NCBI RefSeq assembly: GCF_013315815.1
Contig: NZ_CP046051.1
Coordinates: 1-64,000, forward strand
Source of the DNA: Caproicibacterium lactatifermentans
GTDB lineage: Bacteria > Bacillota > Clostridia > Oscillospirales > Acutalibacteraceae
DNA length: 64,000 nt
Reading direction: 5' to 3'
The notes under the pieces are model-generated. The model saw only the letters and a program-made list of their open reading frames with translations. It ran no database searches and was not told the origin of the DNA. The translations under genes were made by a program, and so were the position numbers. Shown here piece by piece: positions 11,580 to 20,813 of the stretch. Each line of letters starts with the position of its first letter. Position 1 is the stretch's first letter.

Positions 11580-11620
11580 GAAGCACGGGGGTTTATTTTA
11601 CAGGACAGGAGGAATGCAAT

Positions 11621-13066
11621 ATGTATGATGCAGCAATTATCGGCTGCGGCGTAGTCGGTGCGGCGGCGGCCTATGTCCTTTCCCACTATGACCTGAACGT
11701 GGTGGTGTTGGAGGCGGAAAATGACGTTGCGGAGGGTGCGACCAAGGCAAACAGCGCCATTCTTCACGCGGGATTTGACCCGGAGCCGGGAACCCGCATG
11801 GCACAGCTGAATGTCAAAGGCATTGCGCTGGCAAAGAAAATCTGTAGCCGGCTGGACGTTCCCTATCGGGTATGCGGCAGCATGGTGCTGGCACTTTCAC
11901 CGGAGGACCTGCCGCGGCTGCGGCATTTGTATGAAAATGGTCTGGCAAACGGTGTGCCGGATATGCAGCTGCTTTCCGCACAGGAAACGCTGCAAAAAGA
12001 ACCGAACCTTTCCAAACAGGTTTTGGGTGCCTTGTGGGCGCCCAGCGCCGGTATTGTCAGCCCGTGGGAGTATGCGCTGGCCATGATAGAAGTGGCCGTG
12101 CGGAACGGCACAAAGCTTTTGCGGCGCAGTCCTGTTTCCGCCATCCGCAAAAAAGACGGTGTCTTTTCGCTGACAGTCCCCGGCGGGACGATTGAAAGCC
12201 GGTATGTCATCAATGCAGCGGGTGTGTATTCGGAAAAAATACATAATCTGATTTGCCAGCCGCGTTTTCATATCCTCCCCACCCGCGGCGAGTACTATGT
12301 TTTGGACAAAAACGAGGGCAATTTGGTACATTCTACGATTTTTCAGTGCCCTGGAAAATTTGGAAAAGGCGTTTTGGTTACACCAACAGTGGATGGCAAT
12401 CTGCTGATTGGCCCGAATGCGGAAGAAGTGGAAGAGGAGAACCGGTCCTGTACGGCCGCCGGACTGCATTTTGTCGAAGAAAGTGCCAGACGCAGTGTGC
12501 CGGGCTTTCAGCTGGGGGACGCGGTCCGCAGCTTTGCGGGCGTGCGTGCCAACGTGGACACGGACGACTTTATCATCGGCGAGGCACCGGACGTGCCGAA
12601 CTTTATTGACCTTGCGGGAATCAAATCCCCCGGCCTGTCCTCGGCTGCGGCCATTGGACAGGAAGTGGTCAAAATTTTGCGGGACAAGCATGACCTGCCG
12701 GATCGGAAAAAAGAGTATCGGGACGGCCGCCGTCATATTCGCTTCCGCCAGCTGTCGCCGGAGGGTAAAAAGAGGTTGGTACAGGAGTACCCCGCGTACG
12801 GTCGTATTATCTGCCGCTGTGAAACTGTTACAGAAGGCGAAATTTTGCAGGCCATTCACAGTGAAGTGCCTGCGTGGACGATTGACGGTGTCAAGCGCCG
12901 CTGCAATGCGGGCATGGGGCGCTGTCAGGGAGGCTTCTGCGGACCGCGTGTGCTGGAACTTCTGTGCCGGGAACTGCATATGGACCCGCTGCAGGTACAG
13001 CAGGACCGTGACGGCAGCTATGTGCTGGCCTGCGAAACCAAACAGGGAGGGAATCCTCATGTATGA
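11621..13066 (+). CDS. FAD-dependent glycerol-3-phosphate dehydrogenase-like protein with BFD [2Fe-2S] domain
   Basis: The 481-aa product has an N-terminal FAD-binding Rossmann motif, GCGVVGAAAAYVLS, residues 8-21, and the DAO/GlpA-LhgO fold up to about residue 360. A BFD-like [2Fe-2S] domain follows with Cys398, Cys400, Cys435 and Cys440 (CRC ... GRCQGGFC). This is the layout of GlpA-type anaerobic glycerol-3-phosphate dehydrogenases. The downstream FAD reductase and DUF1667 genes form the same trio seen in Thermotoga and many Firmicutes. It probably oxidises glycerol 3-phosphate or another 2-hydroxy acid and passes electrons through the cluster to its partners. The substrate cannot be read from sequence. 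The end overlaps the next gene by 8 bp. Confidence 0.85.
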   Translation: MYDAAIIGCGVVGAAAAYVLSHYDLNVVVLEAENDVAEGATKANSAILHAGFDPEPGTRMAQLNVKGIALAKKICSRLDVPYRVCGSMVLALSPEDLPRLRHLYENGLANGVPDMQLLSAQETLQKEPNLSKQVLGALWAPSAGIVSPWEYALAMIEVAVRNGTKLLRRSPVSAIRKKDGVFSLTVPGGTIESRYVINAAGVYSEKIHNLICQPRFHILPTRGEYYVLDKNEGNLVHSTIFQCPGKFGKGVLVTPTVDGNLLIGPNAEEVEEENRSCTAAGLHFVEESARRSVPGFQLGDAVRSFAGVRANVDTDDFIIGEAPDVPNFIDLAGIKSPGLSSAAAIGQEVVKILRDKHDLPDRKKEYRDGRRHIRFRQLSPEGKKRLVQEYPAYGRIICRCETVTEGEILQAIHSEVPAWTIDGVKRRCNAGMGRCQGGFCGPRVLELLCRELHMDPLQVQQDRDGSYVLACETKQGGNPHV

Positions 13067-14312
13067 TTTGATTATTGTCGGCGGCGGTCCTGCCGGTTTG
13101 GCGGCTGCGTACCGGGCTTATCAAAGCGGTCTTCGCCGTATTTTAATTATCGAGCGGGACAAAGAACTGGGCGGCATTCTGAACCAGTGCATTCACAACG
13201 GGTTCGGTCTGCACCGGTTTGGTGAGCAGCTGACCGGCCCGGAGTACGCCGGCCGGTTTATCGATATGCTGCAGGATACACAGGTGCAGGTCAGCTTGGA
13301 TACGATGGTGCTGGCTGTGACACCGGACAAAAAGGTACACTGTGTTTCACAGAAAGACGGATACCGTGTCCTGGAAGCAAAGGCTGTTTTGCTGTGCATG
13401 GGTTGTCGGGAGCGTCCCCGCGGTGCAATCGGCATACCGGGAACCCGGCCGGCCGGTATTTACACGGCTGGCACCGCACAGAGGTACGCCAATATAGAGG
13501 GATATCTGGTCGGCAAACGCGTGCTGATTCTCGGCAGCGGCGACATCGGTCTGATTATGGCACGCCGCATGACACTGGAGGGTGCCAAGGTGTTGGCCTG
13601 TGTGGAACTGATGCCCTATTCCAGCGGCCTGACACGAAACATTGTGCAGTGTCTGCAGGACTTTCATATTCCGCTGTACCTTTCTCATACCATTGTCGAT
13701 ATACAGGGACAGAACCGTGTCGAAAAGGCGGTTGTTGCTAAAGTGGGACCGGATCGCAAACCCATTCCCGGAACGGAAATCACCTTTGACTGTGACACCA
13801 TCCTGCTGAGTGTCGGCCTCATTCCCGAAAACGAGCTGACGCGGCAGGCTGGTATCTGCATGGACCCGCACACAAAGGGCGCTGTGGTCTATGAAGATAT
13901 GGAAACCAGCATTCCCGGCATTTTTTCCTGCGGCAACGTTGTGCAGGTACATGATTTGGTGGATTTCGTTTCCGATGAAAGTGAAAAAGCCGGCACGGCC
14001 GCTGCCCATTATGTACGGTGCGGCGAGCCGTCCGGCGGTCGTGTGCTGGAGCTTCAACCCGGCAGTGGTGTGGGCTATACGGTGCCGCAGCGGGTGCGTC
14101 TGAATCATGTGGAAAAGACAGTGACGGTTTCGTTCCGTGCCCGCCGTATTTTTGGAAAGAGCAGCATTGTAGTAAGAAGCGGCGATGCCGTAACGGCGCG
14201 TTATCCGCGGGAGCGTGTTACGCCCGGTGAAATGGAGCATATTTCTCTTCCCCGTGTTCTGTTGGAAAAGGCGCCGCAGGATACGCTGACCGTACAGGTA
14301 GAGGAGGCATAG
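13059..14312 (+). CDS. FAD/NAD-dependent oxidoreductase, partner of the GlpA-like protein
   Basis: This 417-aa protein starts MYDLIIVGGGPAGLAAAYRA at 13059, behind GGGAGGG, and overlaps the previous stop by 8 bp. It has two nucleotide-binding motifs: the FAD one at residues 7-15 (GGGPAGLAA) and a second, NAD-type one at about residues 150-160 (LILGSGDIGLIMARR). A conserved GxFSCGNV block near residue 290 completes the two-dinucleotide-binding fold. The motif CMGCRERPRGA near residue 110 is typical of the reductases paired with GlpA-like enzymes. It probably moves electrons between the dehydrogenase and NAD(P). Translation is coupled with both neighbours. Confidence 0.87.
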   Translation: MYDLIIVGGGPAGLAAAYRAYQSGLRRILIIERDKELGGILNQCIHNGFGLHRFGEQLTGPEYAGRFIDMLQDTQVQVSLDTMVLAVTPDKKVHCVSQKDGYRVLEAKAVLLCMGCRERPRGAIGIPGTRPAGIYTAGTAQRYANIEGYLVGKRVLILGSGDIGLIMARRMTLEGAKVLACVELMPYSSGLTRNIVQCLQDFHIPLYLSHTIVDIQGQNRVEKAVVAKVGPDRKPIPGTEITFDCDTILLSVGLIPENELTRQAGICMDPHTKGAVVYEDMETSIPGIFSCGNVVQVHDLVDFVSDESEKAGTAAAHYVRCGEPSGGRVLELQPGSGVGYTVPQRVRLNHVEKTVTVSFRARRIFGKSSIVVRSGDAVTARYPRERVTPGEMEHISLPRVLLEKAPQDTLTVQVEEA

Positions 14313-14317
14313 ATGCT

Positions 14318-14662
14318 ATGAAAGAAATTATCTGTACCTGCTGTCCGAAAGGCTGCCGCCTTCAGGTAGATGAGATGCAGGACTATCGCGTGACAGGCAA
14401 CGGCTGCCCGAACGGCGCTGTTTACGGTCGGCAGGAAGCAACCAATCCCGTACGCATTGTTACCAGCACTGTGAGTATTCGGGGCGGTCTGCACCCGCGC
14501 TGTCCAGTTAAAACTGAACAGGCCGTTCCCAAAAAGCAGGTGCCCGCAGTCATGAAAGCTTTGGAAAAGGTGGAACTGCAGGCGCCTGTTTCCCGTGGGC
14601 AGGTTGTTTTGCAGGACATCTGCGGGACCGGCGTCAATCTGATTACGACACGCAGTATGTAA
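14318..14662 (+). CDS. DUF1667 cysteine-rich protein
   Basis: The 114-aa product has the family's N-terminal pattern, CTCCPKGC at residues 6-13, a further GNGCPNG near residue 27, and Cys near residues 66 and 102. DUF1667 (COG3862, conserved CxxC pairs) is found with the two flavoproteins encoded just upstream. The Cys set suggests an iron-sulfur or zinc site and a role as the third subunit in electron transfer, which is inference. It starts only 5 bp after the upstream stop, with GGAGG overlapping the end of that gene, and closes the operon. Confidence 0.85.
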   Translation: MKEIICTCCPKGCRLQVDEMQDYRVTGNGCPNGAVYGRQEATNPVRIVTSTVSIRGGLHPRCPVKTEQAVPKKQVPAVMKALEKVELQAPVSRGQVVLQDICGTGVNLITTRSM

Positions 14663-14668
14663 ACAATA

Positions 14669-14715
14669 AAAAAAGTCCGAACAGCTTCTTTTAAAAACAG
14701 CTGTTCGGACTTTTT
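14669..14715. terminator. bidirectional terminator
   Basis: A 17-bp perfect stem, 14669-14685 with 14699-14715, has five A on one side and five T on the other, so it can stop transcription from both converging genes. The loop is 13 nt. Confidence 0.9.
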
Positions 14716-14733
14716 CCTGTTTATTTGGATTTA

Positions 14734-15162
14734 TCAGAGATAAATTTTTCCTTCTTTTCCGTTAATGACATAATACACAATGCCATCCTCTGGTTTGACG
14801 TACAGGCGGCAGGAATAAATGGCACCCTTGTTGGTCATATGATAATCTGTTTTGGCACGTTCTATCAGGTCTGCGGTCTGTACTTCGCGGTTGCCCCACT
14901 GTACATAAACCTCCGGAACCAGTGCAGAAGCGGCCCTCCGGCCTGCCTCGGTGGCCTTTTTTCCGGTGTCACGGATTGTCTGCCCAACGGCCTTTACGGT
15001 CGGCTCGGCTTTCTCAGCGGCGTCTCTGGCGGCAGAAGCGGCTTTTCCTGCGGTTTCGCGCGCCATGTCGCTTACGGTTTGGGAAGCCTTGGCCATGGCC
15101 TCGCTTACCGGTTCCAGCTTATCTTTCAAGTCCTGTTTGGTTAGCTTCTTCTTTGTGTCCAT
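14734..15162 (-). CDS. DUF6465-family protein with LEA-like helical half
   Basis: The 142-aa product has two parts. Residues about 1-85 are a highly charged Ala/Lys/Glu-rich helix with repeated A-x-x-A-A-x-K spacing, like LEA or phasin-type amphipathic helices. Residues about 86-142 form a small folded domain (VYVQWGNREVQTADLIERAK, then YVKPEDGIVYYVINGKEGKI) that matches DUF6465 of gut Clostridia. There is no signal peptide. Function is unknown; DNA- or stress-linked roles are only guesses. The start is preceded by AAAGGAAGG. Its promoter carries a striking palindrome (15212-15240). Confidence 0.75.
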   Translation of the reverse strand: MDTKKKLTKQDLKDKLEPVSEAMAKASQTVSDMARETAGKAASAARDAAEKAEPTVKAVGQTIRDTGKKATEAGRRAASALVPEVYVQWGNREVQTADLIERAKTDYHMTNKGAIYSCRLYVKPEDGIVYYVINGKEGKIYL

Positions 15163-15211
15163 CTTGTTTGCGCCTTCCTTTCATCTGTTTTTCAGGGGAT
15201 ATAGTTTCTTA

Positions 15212-15244
15212 TTTTATTGTAGGCTATTTTTACAATAAAATCAA
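15212..15244 (-). promoter_or_regulatory. promoter with palindromic operator for the DUF6465 gene
   Basis: On the minus strand, TTGATT (15239-15244), a 17-bp spacer and TACAAT (15216-15221) form a promoter 54 bp before the start codon. Overlapping it is a perfect 10-bp inverted repeat, TTTTATTGTA (15212-15221) and TACAATAAAA (15231-15240), nine bases apart. Half-site centres are 19 bp apart, so a dimeric repressor bound here would cover the -10. Confidence 0.6.
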
Positions 15245-15265
15245 GTATAGGAAAAAATTTTACAA

Positions 15266-16561
15266 TCAAGTGCGATTTTTATCATGACTGATTTGCTCAC
15301 CGGCAAAGACATTGGTCAGGCCGGCTTCCGCGACACGTTCTTGCACTTCCACAGTATTGGTTGTGTATAAGCCTCGCTCCTTCATATGCGCGAAAAGGAC
15401 CGAGCCGGAAAAAGTGAATTTTTTCCGTAGGCCTTCCTCGGTTTTCATCTGTTCCCGCACAAAGTGAACAGCGTCCCCCACAGCCAGTGTATCGGGCAGT
15501 GTTAAAAGCGGAAGACCGCGGGCACACTGAACCGCATTCCATCCGGCCAGCGTACCGGTTGCAATGGCCTCCGTGTGGCCAACCAGCAGCCCCGCCTTTT
15601 CTCCGGCACAGAACAGGTTGTCCATGCCCTGTACCCTCAGCGTATCGTCCCGCGGCGCCATGGCGAAGAACCGCATGGAATTGCCTTTTCCGCCAGCGTA
15701 TGGGTCCTCGTACCGCGCGGTTTCAAAACCGGGCACTTTGTGCAGCTGCGCCAGCGTAAAATACGGTGTCATCAGCTTGGCGTGGCCAGTGTCCAGCAGG
15801 ACCAGATTCTGTGAGTAAGCGGGTAAAGCGTACTGCTGGCACGCCTTTAGGGAGAGATGGTCTTCACACAGTTCCGGAGGCAGCGGAACAACCACCACAC
15901 CATCCCGGTCCAGCTGCTCCACAATTTCCGGCGCCAGCGAGCCTTTCATCAGCTTGCAGGAGCCGCTCATGGCGCCAATGGAGCCGTCAGCTTTTTTCCC
16001 GTGCATTTCCGGAATGCCGCACAGGCCGGTCAGGCTGATTCTTCCGCCGAAACTGGGGCACCGCAGAATACACATGGCACAGCCGTTGCCGTATTTTGTG
16101 CAGTTTTGTGTGGGACCGGCTGTGCCGGTGGTATCCAGAAAAGCGTCCGCCGAGAAGCGGGTGCCGTCCTGCAGCTTCACAGCTTTTAGCTGGCTGCCGC
16201 CCAGTTCGACGCCGGTCACGCGGGATTGAAACCGCAGATGAATGCCGAGACTGCGCAGATACTGTTCCGTTTTTCCGGGCGTTTTGCCAACGTCGTAAAG
16301 GCTGGCGTGCGCGTGGCCGGGAAAGGAGATGTTTTTGTGACGGCAGCAACTGTCAATCAGCTGAAACAACTCGCCGCCGCCCATGGCAATGCATTCCTCA
16401 GCGGCGGTCCAGCGCCCGTTATTCCGCATAATACCGCCCACCTGCCCGGTACCCAGCAACATATCGGTGCGCTCCAGCAGAACGGTTTCTGCACCTGCCT
16501 TGGCGGCACGCACAGCGGCGGCGCATCCGGCCCAGCCCCCGCCGACAATGACAATTTTCAT
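15266..16561 (-). CDS. FAD-dependent oxidoreductase (pfam12831 type)
   Basis: I place the start at 16561, behind AAGGAG, giving 431 aa that begin [17 protein letters not shown] with the FAD-binding GGGWAG near residue 7. The frame stays open 273 bp further upstream but there is no support for that extension. Further features are a Cys-rich stretch [15 protein letters not shown] near residues 150-165 and a GidA-like second FAD motif with a [13 protein letters not shown] block near residue 345. The fold resembles FAD_oxidored and GidA-like proteins. It is not TrmFO, whose folate-site motifs are absent. The substrate is unknown. It is divergent from the YyaL-like gene. Confidence 0.8.
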   Translation of the reverse strand: MKIVIVGGGWAGCAAAVRAAKAGAETVLLERTDMLLGTGQVGGIMRNNGRWTAAEECIAMGGGELFQLIDSCCRHKNISFPGHAHASLYDVGKTPGKTEQYLRSLGIHLRFQSRVTGVELGGSQLKAVKLQDGTRFSADAFLDTTGTAGPTQNCTKYGNGCAMCILRCPSFGGRISLTGLCGIPEMHGKKADGSIGAMSGSCKLMKGSLAPEIVEQLDRDGVVVVPLPPELCEDHLSLKACQQYALPAYSQNLVLLDTGHAKLMTPYFTLAQLHKVPGFETARYEDPYAGGKGNSMRFFAMAPRDDTLRVQGMDNLFCAGEKAGLLVGHTEAIATGTLAGWNAVQCARGLPLLTLPDTLAVGDAVHFVREQMKTEEGLRKKFTFSGSVLFAHMKERGLYTTNTVEVQERVAEAGLTNVFAGEQISHDKNRT

Positions 16562-16777
16562 ACAATTCGGCTCCTTTCTGGTCCTTTTTCTTATTTTAAA
16601 ACTTTCCCGTTCATCTGTACAGCATACACGGAAAAAAGAGGAAACAATCCCGTCCTCTTTGACATCTGTCAGTGCTTTTTGTATAGAAAAACCGCTTTCG
16701 CAAACACTAGAAATAATTTGCATTTTGTTTGTCACAGATTCCATAGGATAATATTTGCGCGGAAGGAGCGGCTTTGT

Positions 16778-18745
16778 ATGTACGAAAATCAGCTCATTCA
16801 CGAAACCAGCCCGTATCTTCTCCAGCATGCCCACCAGCCGGTCAACTGGTATCCATGGGGGGAAAAGGCCTTTGCCAAAGCACGAGCGGAGGACAGGCCA
16901 ATTTTTTTAAGCATAGGATATTCCACCTGTCACTGGTGCCATGTCATGGCAAAGGAAAGTTTTGCGGATAAAGAAATTGCAGCTTTGCTTAATAAAAGTT
17001 TTGTTTCCATTAAAGTGGACCGGGAGGAACGCCCGGATTTGGACAGCGTCTATATGGCCGTTTGTCTGGCGATGACCGGCAGCGGCGGCTGGCCGCTGAG
17101 TGTTTTCCTCACACCGGACAAAAAGCCGTTTTTTGCCGGTACCTATTTTCCTAAAGACAGCCAAATGGGGATGGTGGGATTCCGGCAGCTGCTGCAGGTT
17201 ATCTCTGGGAAATGGAGACAGGACCGGAATGCACTGCTACAGTCTGCGGAGGAACTGACGGAACTTTTGTCCAAGCAAAAAACCAGCGGCGGCCATGTGG
17301 ACGATTCTCTTTTGGACCGGGCAATGCAGCAGTTTCAGCAGAGTTTTGATGAAGAATACGGCGGTTTTGGAGAAGCCCCAAAATTCCCCACGCCGCACAA
17401 TCTTTTGTTTTTATTGGACCGGTTTCAAAAAACGGGCAATTCATCCGTGCTCCGTATGGTGGAACTGACACTGCGCCGGATGTATCGGGGCGGTCTGTTT
17501 GACCATATCGGTTTCGGTTTTTCCCGCTATTCCACGGACCGCGCGTTTCAAGTTCCGCACTTTGAAAAAATGCTTTATGACAATGCCTTGTTAATAATGA
17601 GCTATACCAAAGCCTATGATGTCACAGGTGACGCTTTTTATTTGGAGGTCGCGAAACAGACAGCGGACTATGTGCTGCGGGAGATGACCAGCCCGGAAGG
17701 AGCGTTTTACAGCGCCCAGGATGCAGATAGCGAGGGTGCGGAAGGCCGGTACTATGCATTTACACCGTCTGAGATTCAAAAAATTTTGGGAGAAAAAACC
17801 GGAGAAGCGTTCAATCGCTGCTATGGCATTACCGAGTATGGAAACTTTAATGGAAAAAGCATTCCGCATCTGATGGGAAGTATGGAGGATGTTCATGCGT
17901 TGGCGGACTGTCTCCCCCCTTTGCGATTATATCGCAAACACCGTAGCCGTCTTCACTTGGACAATAAGATTTTGACGGCGTGGAACGGGCTGATGATTGC
18001 GGCACTGTCACAGCTTGCGCGTGTTTCCGGAAGTAAGCGGTACCTGTATGCGGCGCTGACCTGTGAGCAGTTTCTGCGGACAAACCTTTGTGAAGATAAC
18101 TTTTTGTATGTCAGTTGGTGCAGCCGTGTCCGCGGCGGTCCCGGCTATCTAAATGACTATGCCTGCGCCATATTCGCCCTGCTGGAGCTTTCTCAGGCAG
18201 CGCAGGAACCGATGTTTTTGGTGAAGGCACAGCGGCTGTGCCAGCGGGCACTGCATGATTTCTGGGACCAGGAGCAGGGAGGCTTCTTTTTGTCGGGTAA
18301 AAAGAACGAGGAGTTGATTCTGCACCCCAAAGAAACGTATGACGGGGCCATGCCCAGCGGCAACTCGGTCATGGCGTACAATCTGGTTCGGCTGTCCCAA
18401 ATGACAGACGATGCGCACTGGGAGGACCTTGCTCGGCGCCAGCTGGCGTTTTTGTCCAAACAGGCAGAGGAGATTCCGATGGGACACGCATTCTTTCTGC
18501 TGGCGCTTTCTGATTTTCTTTCACCGCCGGACCACGTCACGGTGGTGCCCGCGGCGGATGAAGATGTAAGCGAACTCCTAAAAAAATGCAGCCTAAACGC
18601 TATGGTGACAATTTTGAAGCGTCCCACAGCGGACTATCCGCTGCTGAATGGGCGAACAACCTATTTCGTTTGTACTGGACACTCCTGTCTGCCGCCCACC
18701 AATGAGCCGCCTGCCCTGCACCGACAACAGCCCGCAGAATTTTAA
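16778..18745 (+). CDS. YyaL/DUF255 thioredoxin-domain protein
   Basis: The 655-aa product starts at the ATG at 16778, behind GGAAGGAG. The N-terminal third is the DUF255 thioredoxin-like fold, with the conserved [20 protein letters not shown] opening and the redox motif STCHWCHVM (CxxC near residues 50-53). The remaining two thirds form an (alpha/alpha)6 barrel like that of N-acylglucosamine epimerases. This matches Bacillus YyaL and mammalian SPATA20. The biochemical role of the family is not established. The reading frame is open further upstream, over the divergent gene, but that extension is unlikely. A bidirectional terminator follows at once. Confidence 0.9.
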   Translation: MYENQLIHETSPYLLQHAHQPVNWYPWGEKAFAKARAEDRPIFLSIGYSTCHWCHVMAKESFADKEIAALLNKSFVSIKVDREERPDLDSVYMAVCLAMTGSGGWPLSVFLTPDKKPFFAGTYFPKDSQMGMVGFRQLLQVISGKWRQDRNALLQSAEELTELLSKQKTSGGHVDDSLLDRAMQQFQQSFDEEYGGFGEAPKFPTPHNLLFLLDRFQKTGNSSVLRMVELTLRRMYRGGLFDHIGFGFSRYSTDRAFQVPHFEKMLYDNALLIMSYTKAYDVTGDAFYLEVAKQTADYVLREMTSPEGAFYSAQDADSEGAEGRYYAFTPSEIQKILGEKTGEAFNRCYGITEYGNFNGKSIPHLMGSMEDVHALADCLPPLRLYRKHRSRLHLDNKILTAWNGLMIAALSQLARVSGSKRYLYAALTCEQFLRTNLCEDNFLYVSWCSRVRGGPGYLNDYACAIFALLELSQAAQEPMFLVKAQRLCQRALHDFWDQEQGGFFLSGKKNEELILHPKETYDGAMPSGNSVMAYNLVRLSQMTDDAHWEDLARRQLAFLSKQAEEIPMGHAFFLLALSDFLSPPDHVTVVPAADEDVSELLKKCSLNAMVTILKRPTADYPLLNGRTTYFVCTGHSCLPPTNEPPALHRQQPAEF

Positions 18746-18786
18746 AAAACCGGAAGGCCCTGTTCAAAAGGGCTTTCCGGTTTTTT
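18744..18786. terminator. bidirectional terminator between YyaL-like gene and fruA
   Basis: A 17-bp stem (18744-18760 with 18770-18786) with one G-T wobble has an A-run on the left and seven T on the right. It overlaps the stop codon of the + gene and serves both converging units. Confidence 0.9.
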
Positions 18787-18812
18787 TCTGATTGTAGTTT
18801 TCAAAGATACCG

Positions 18813-20735
18813 TTATGCGGCATCAGTACGTGTCTTTTTTAACAGGCTGAGCATCACTGCGCCAACAATGCTGCCAGCAGCCAGAGCAACTACGTACATC
18901 AGCGGATTCCCTACCACTGGGAACACGAAGATGCCGCCATGCGGGGCACGCAGTGTACAGCCGAACAGCATAGAGAGTGCACCAGAAACAGCGGAACCGA
19001 CAATACAGCTTGGCAGTACGCGCAGCGGGTCGGCTGCGGCATAAGGAATGGCACCCTCAGAAATAAAGCACAGGCCCATTACATAGTTGACAATGCCATT
19101 CCGGCGTTCGCTGGGTGTCCACTTCTTCGGGAAGAAAGTGGTAGAGAGCGCAATCGCCAGGGGCGGAACCATGCCACCGACCATGACCGCGGCCATCACG
19201 TCAAAGCTGCCGCTGGCCAAAGCCGCCGTGCCGAACACATAGGCTGCTTTGTTAACAGGGCCGCCCATATCCACACTCATCATGCCGCCCAAAATAGTGC
19301 CCAGCAGTACTTTGGAAACACCGCCCATCGAGTTCAGCCAAGCGGAAATGCCGGAATTGATGAGGCCCATCAGCGGGTTGATAGCACACATCACTATGCC
19401 GATACACGAGATGCCGCCCAGCGGATAGATAAGCATTGGCCGGATACCGTCCATACTTTTTGGCATATTTTCGGTGGTTTTCTCCAGAAATTTCACTAGG
19501 TAGCCTGCTACAAAGCCGGAGAGCAGTGCCGCCAAAAAGCCGCCGGAAATGCCTGTGGCATCGCCGCTGGCAAGTCCCGAAAAGTTGGTGCCGGTCATGG
19601 CCAGTATACCGCCGGCAAAACCAACTGCCAAACCGGGCCGGTCCGCAATGGACATGGCAATGAATGCGGAGAGAATAGGCAGCATATAGTTGAATGCCGC
19701 GCCGCCGATAGTCTTAAAGAAAGCCGCAAGCGGGGTGTTCATGCCGAAATTCTTTGGGTTAATGGCGTAATCATCAAATAAAAACGCCAACGCAATGAGA
19801 ATGCCGCCGCCAATGACAAAAGGCAGCATATGTGAAATGCCGTTCATCAGGTGCTTATAGATGGTGTGACCGACACTGCTGTTCTGCGCTTCCTCAGCGG
19901 GTTTGCCGCCCTGTGCGTGGAACACGGGTATGCTGCCGCTTTCAATCTTTCGCAGCAGCTCCTCCGGCTTGTGAATGCCGTCATCTACACGGGTGAAAAT
20001 GACGGGTTTGCCGTCAAAACGGGCGGTTTCGACATTTTTGTCCGCCGCAATGATAATGCCGTCACATGCGGCAATCTCGGCGGCGGTGAGCACATTTTTT
20101 GCCCCACCGGAGCCGTTTGTTTCTACCTTACAGGAAATTCCGAGCTTTTTGCCGGCTTTATCGAGTGCCTCTGCCGCCATGTAGGTGTGGGCAATGCCGG
20201 TGGGACAGGCTGTGACCGCCAGCACACGGTAGCCGGTAGGGACGCCGGCGTCCTCTTTTGTGATACTTTCGTTACCAAACTGCGCCTCTTCCTGCGTGTC
20301 AATTACAGAGAGAAACTCTTTTGGAGTTTTGGCGGCGTGCAGTTTTGCCACGAAATCTTCATTCATCAGCATCTGCATCATGCGGGCCAGCAAATCCACG
20401 TGCAGGTTGCTATTGTTTGGCGCGGCAATCATAAAAAACAGGCTGCTTTTTTCCGCGTCATCTGGGTTATACTGCACCGGCGTTTTCGGACGCAGGGCCG
20501 CAAGGCTTGGCTTTGTCACGCAAGTGCATTTTGCGTGGGGCACTGTGATGCCGCAGTCCACATAAGTGGAAGCCTCAGCCTCACGGGCATAGATGGCCTT
20601 TTTGTAGGTCGCCACGTCCGTGATGCCACCGTGGGTAACCTGCAGCGAAACCAGCTTGTCAATGACCTGCGTCTGATTTTCCACGGGGAAATCCAGCGCA
20701 ATGGATTCGGTGCTGAGAAGGTCTGTGATACGCAT
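18813..20735 (-). CDS. fruA: fructose-specific PTS transporter, fused IIABC
   Basis: FruA imports fructose and phosphorylates it to fructose 1-phosphate. The 640-aa protein is a fusion in the order IIA (about residues 1-150, phospho-His in ITVPHAKC), IIB (about 170-270, phospho-Cys in VTACPTGIAHTYMAAEAL) and IIC (about 300-635, eight or more membrane segments with the GGMMSVDMGGPVNKAAY block). All three active sites are intact. The ATG follows GGGAGGAG. It is the last gene of fruR-fruK-fruA; a 78-bp gap separates it from fruK. Confidence 0.96.
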   Translation of the reverse strand: MRITDLLSTESIALDFPVENQTQVIDKLVSLQVTHGGITDVATYKKAIYAREAEASTYVDCGITVPHAKCTCVTKPSLAALRPKTPVQYNPDDAEKSSLFFMIAAPNNSNLHVDLLARMMQMLMNEDFVAKLHAAKTPKEFLSVIDTQEEAQFGNESITKEDAGVPTGYRVLAVTACPTGIAHTYMAAEALDKAGKKLGISCKVETNGSGGAKNVLTAAEIAACDGIIIAADKNVETARFDGKPVIFTRVDDGIHKPEELLRKIESGSIPVFHAQGGKPAEEAQNSSVGHTIYKHLMNGISHMLPFVIGGGILIALAFLFDDYAINPKNFGMNTPLAAFFKTIGGAAFNYMLPILSAFIAMSIADRPGLAVGFAGGILAMTGTNFSGLASGDATGISGGFLAALLSGFVAGYLVKFLEKTTENMPKSMDGIRPMLIYPLGGISCIGIVMCAINPLMGLINSGISAWLNSMGGVSKVLLGTILGGMMSVDMGGPVNKAAYVFGTAALASGSFDVMAAVMVGGMVPPLAIALSTTFFPKKWTPSERRNGIVNYVMGLCFISEGAIPYAAADPLRVLPSCIVGSAVSGALSMLFGCTLRAPHGGIFVFPVVGNPLMYVVALAAGSIVGAVMLSLLKKTRTDAA

Positions 20736-20813
20736 GGTTAACTCCTCCCATTGTCATTCAATGAATTTTGTAATTTCCGCAAACAATTTTGCAAAAAAGA
20801 TAAACAGAAAAAA

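Noticed and set aside
10562..11767. 401-codon minus-strand frame across the end of gyrA and the NUDIX gene
   Set aside because: It crosses two well-supported genes and a terminator and encodes no recognisable protein.
12408..13058. Long N-terminal extension of the FAD reductase frame
   Set aside because: It overlaps the GlpA-like gene in another frame; the conserved FAD motif begins right after the ATG at 13059, which has a ribosome site.
15266..16561. Identification as TrmFO or GidA
   Set aside because: Length and FAD motif fit loosely, but the folate-site and C-terminal motifs of TrmFO and MnmG are not present.
16226..16777. 184-residue extension of the YyaL-like gene
   Set aside because: It runs antisense to the divergent oxidoreductase; family similarity and a ribosome site both point to 16778.
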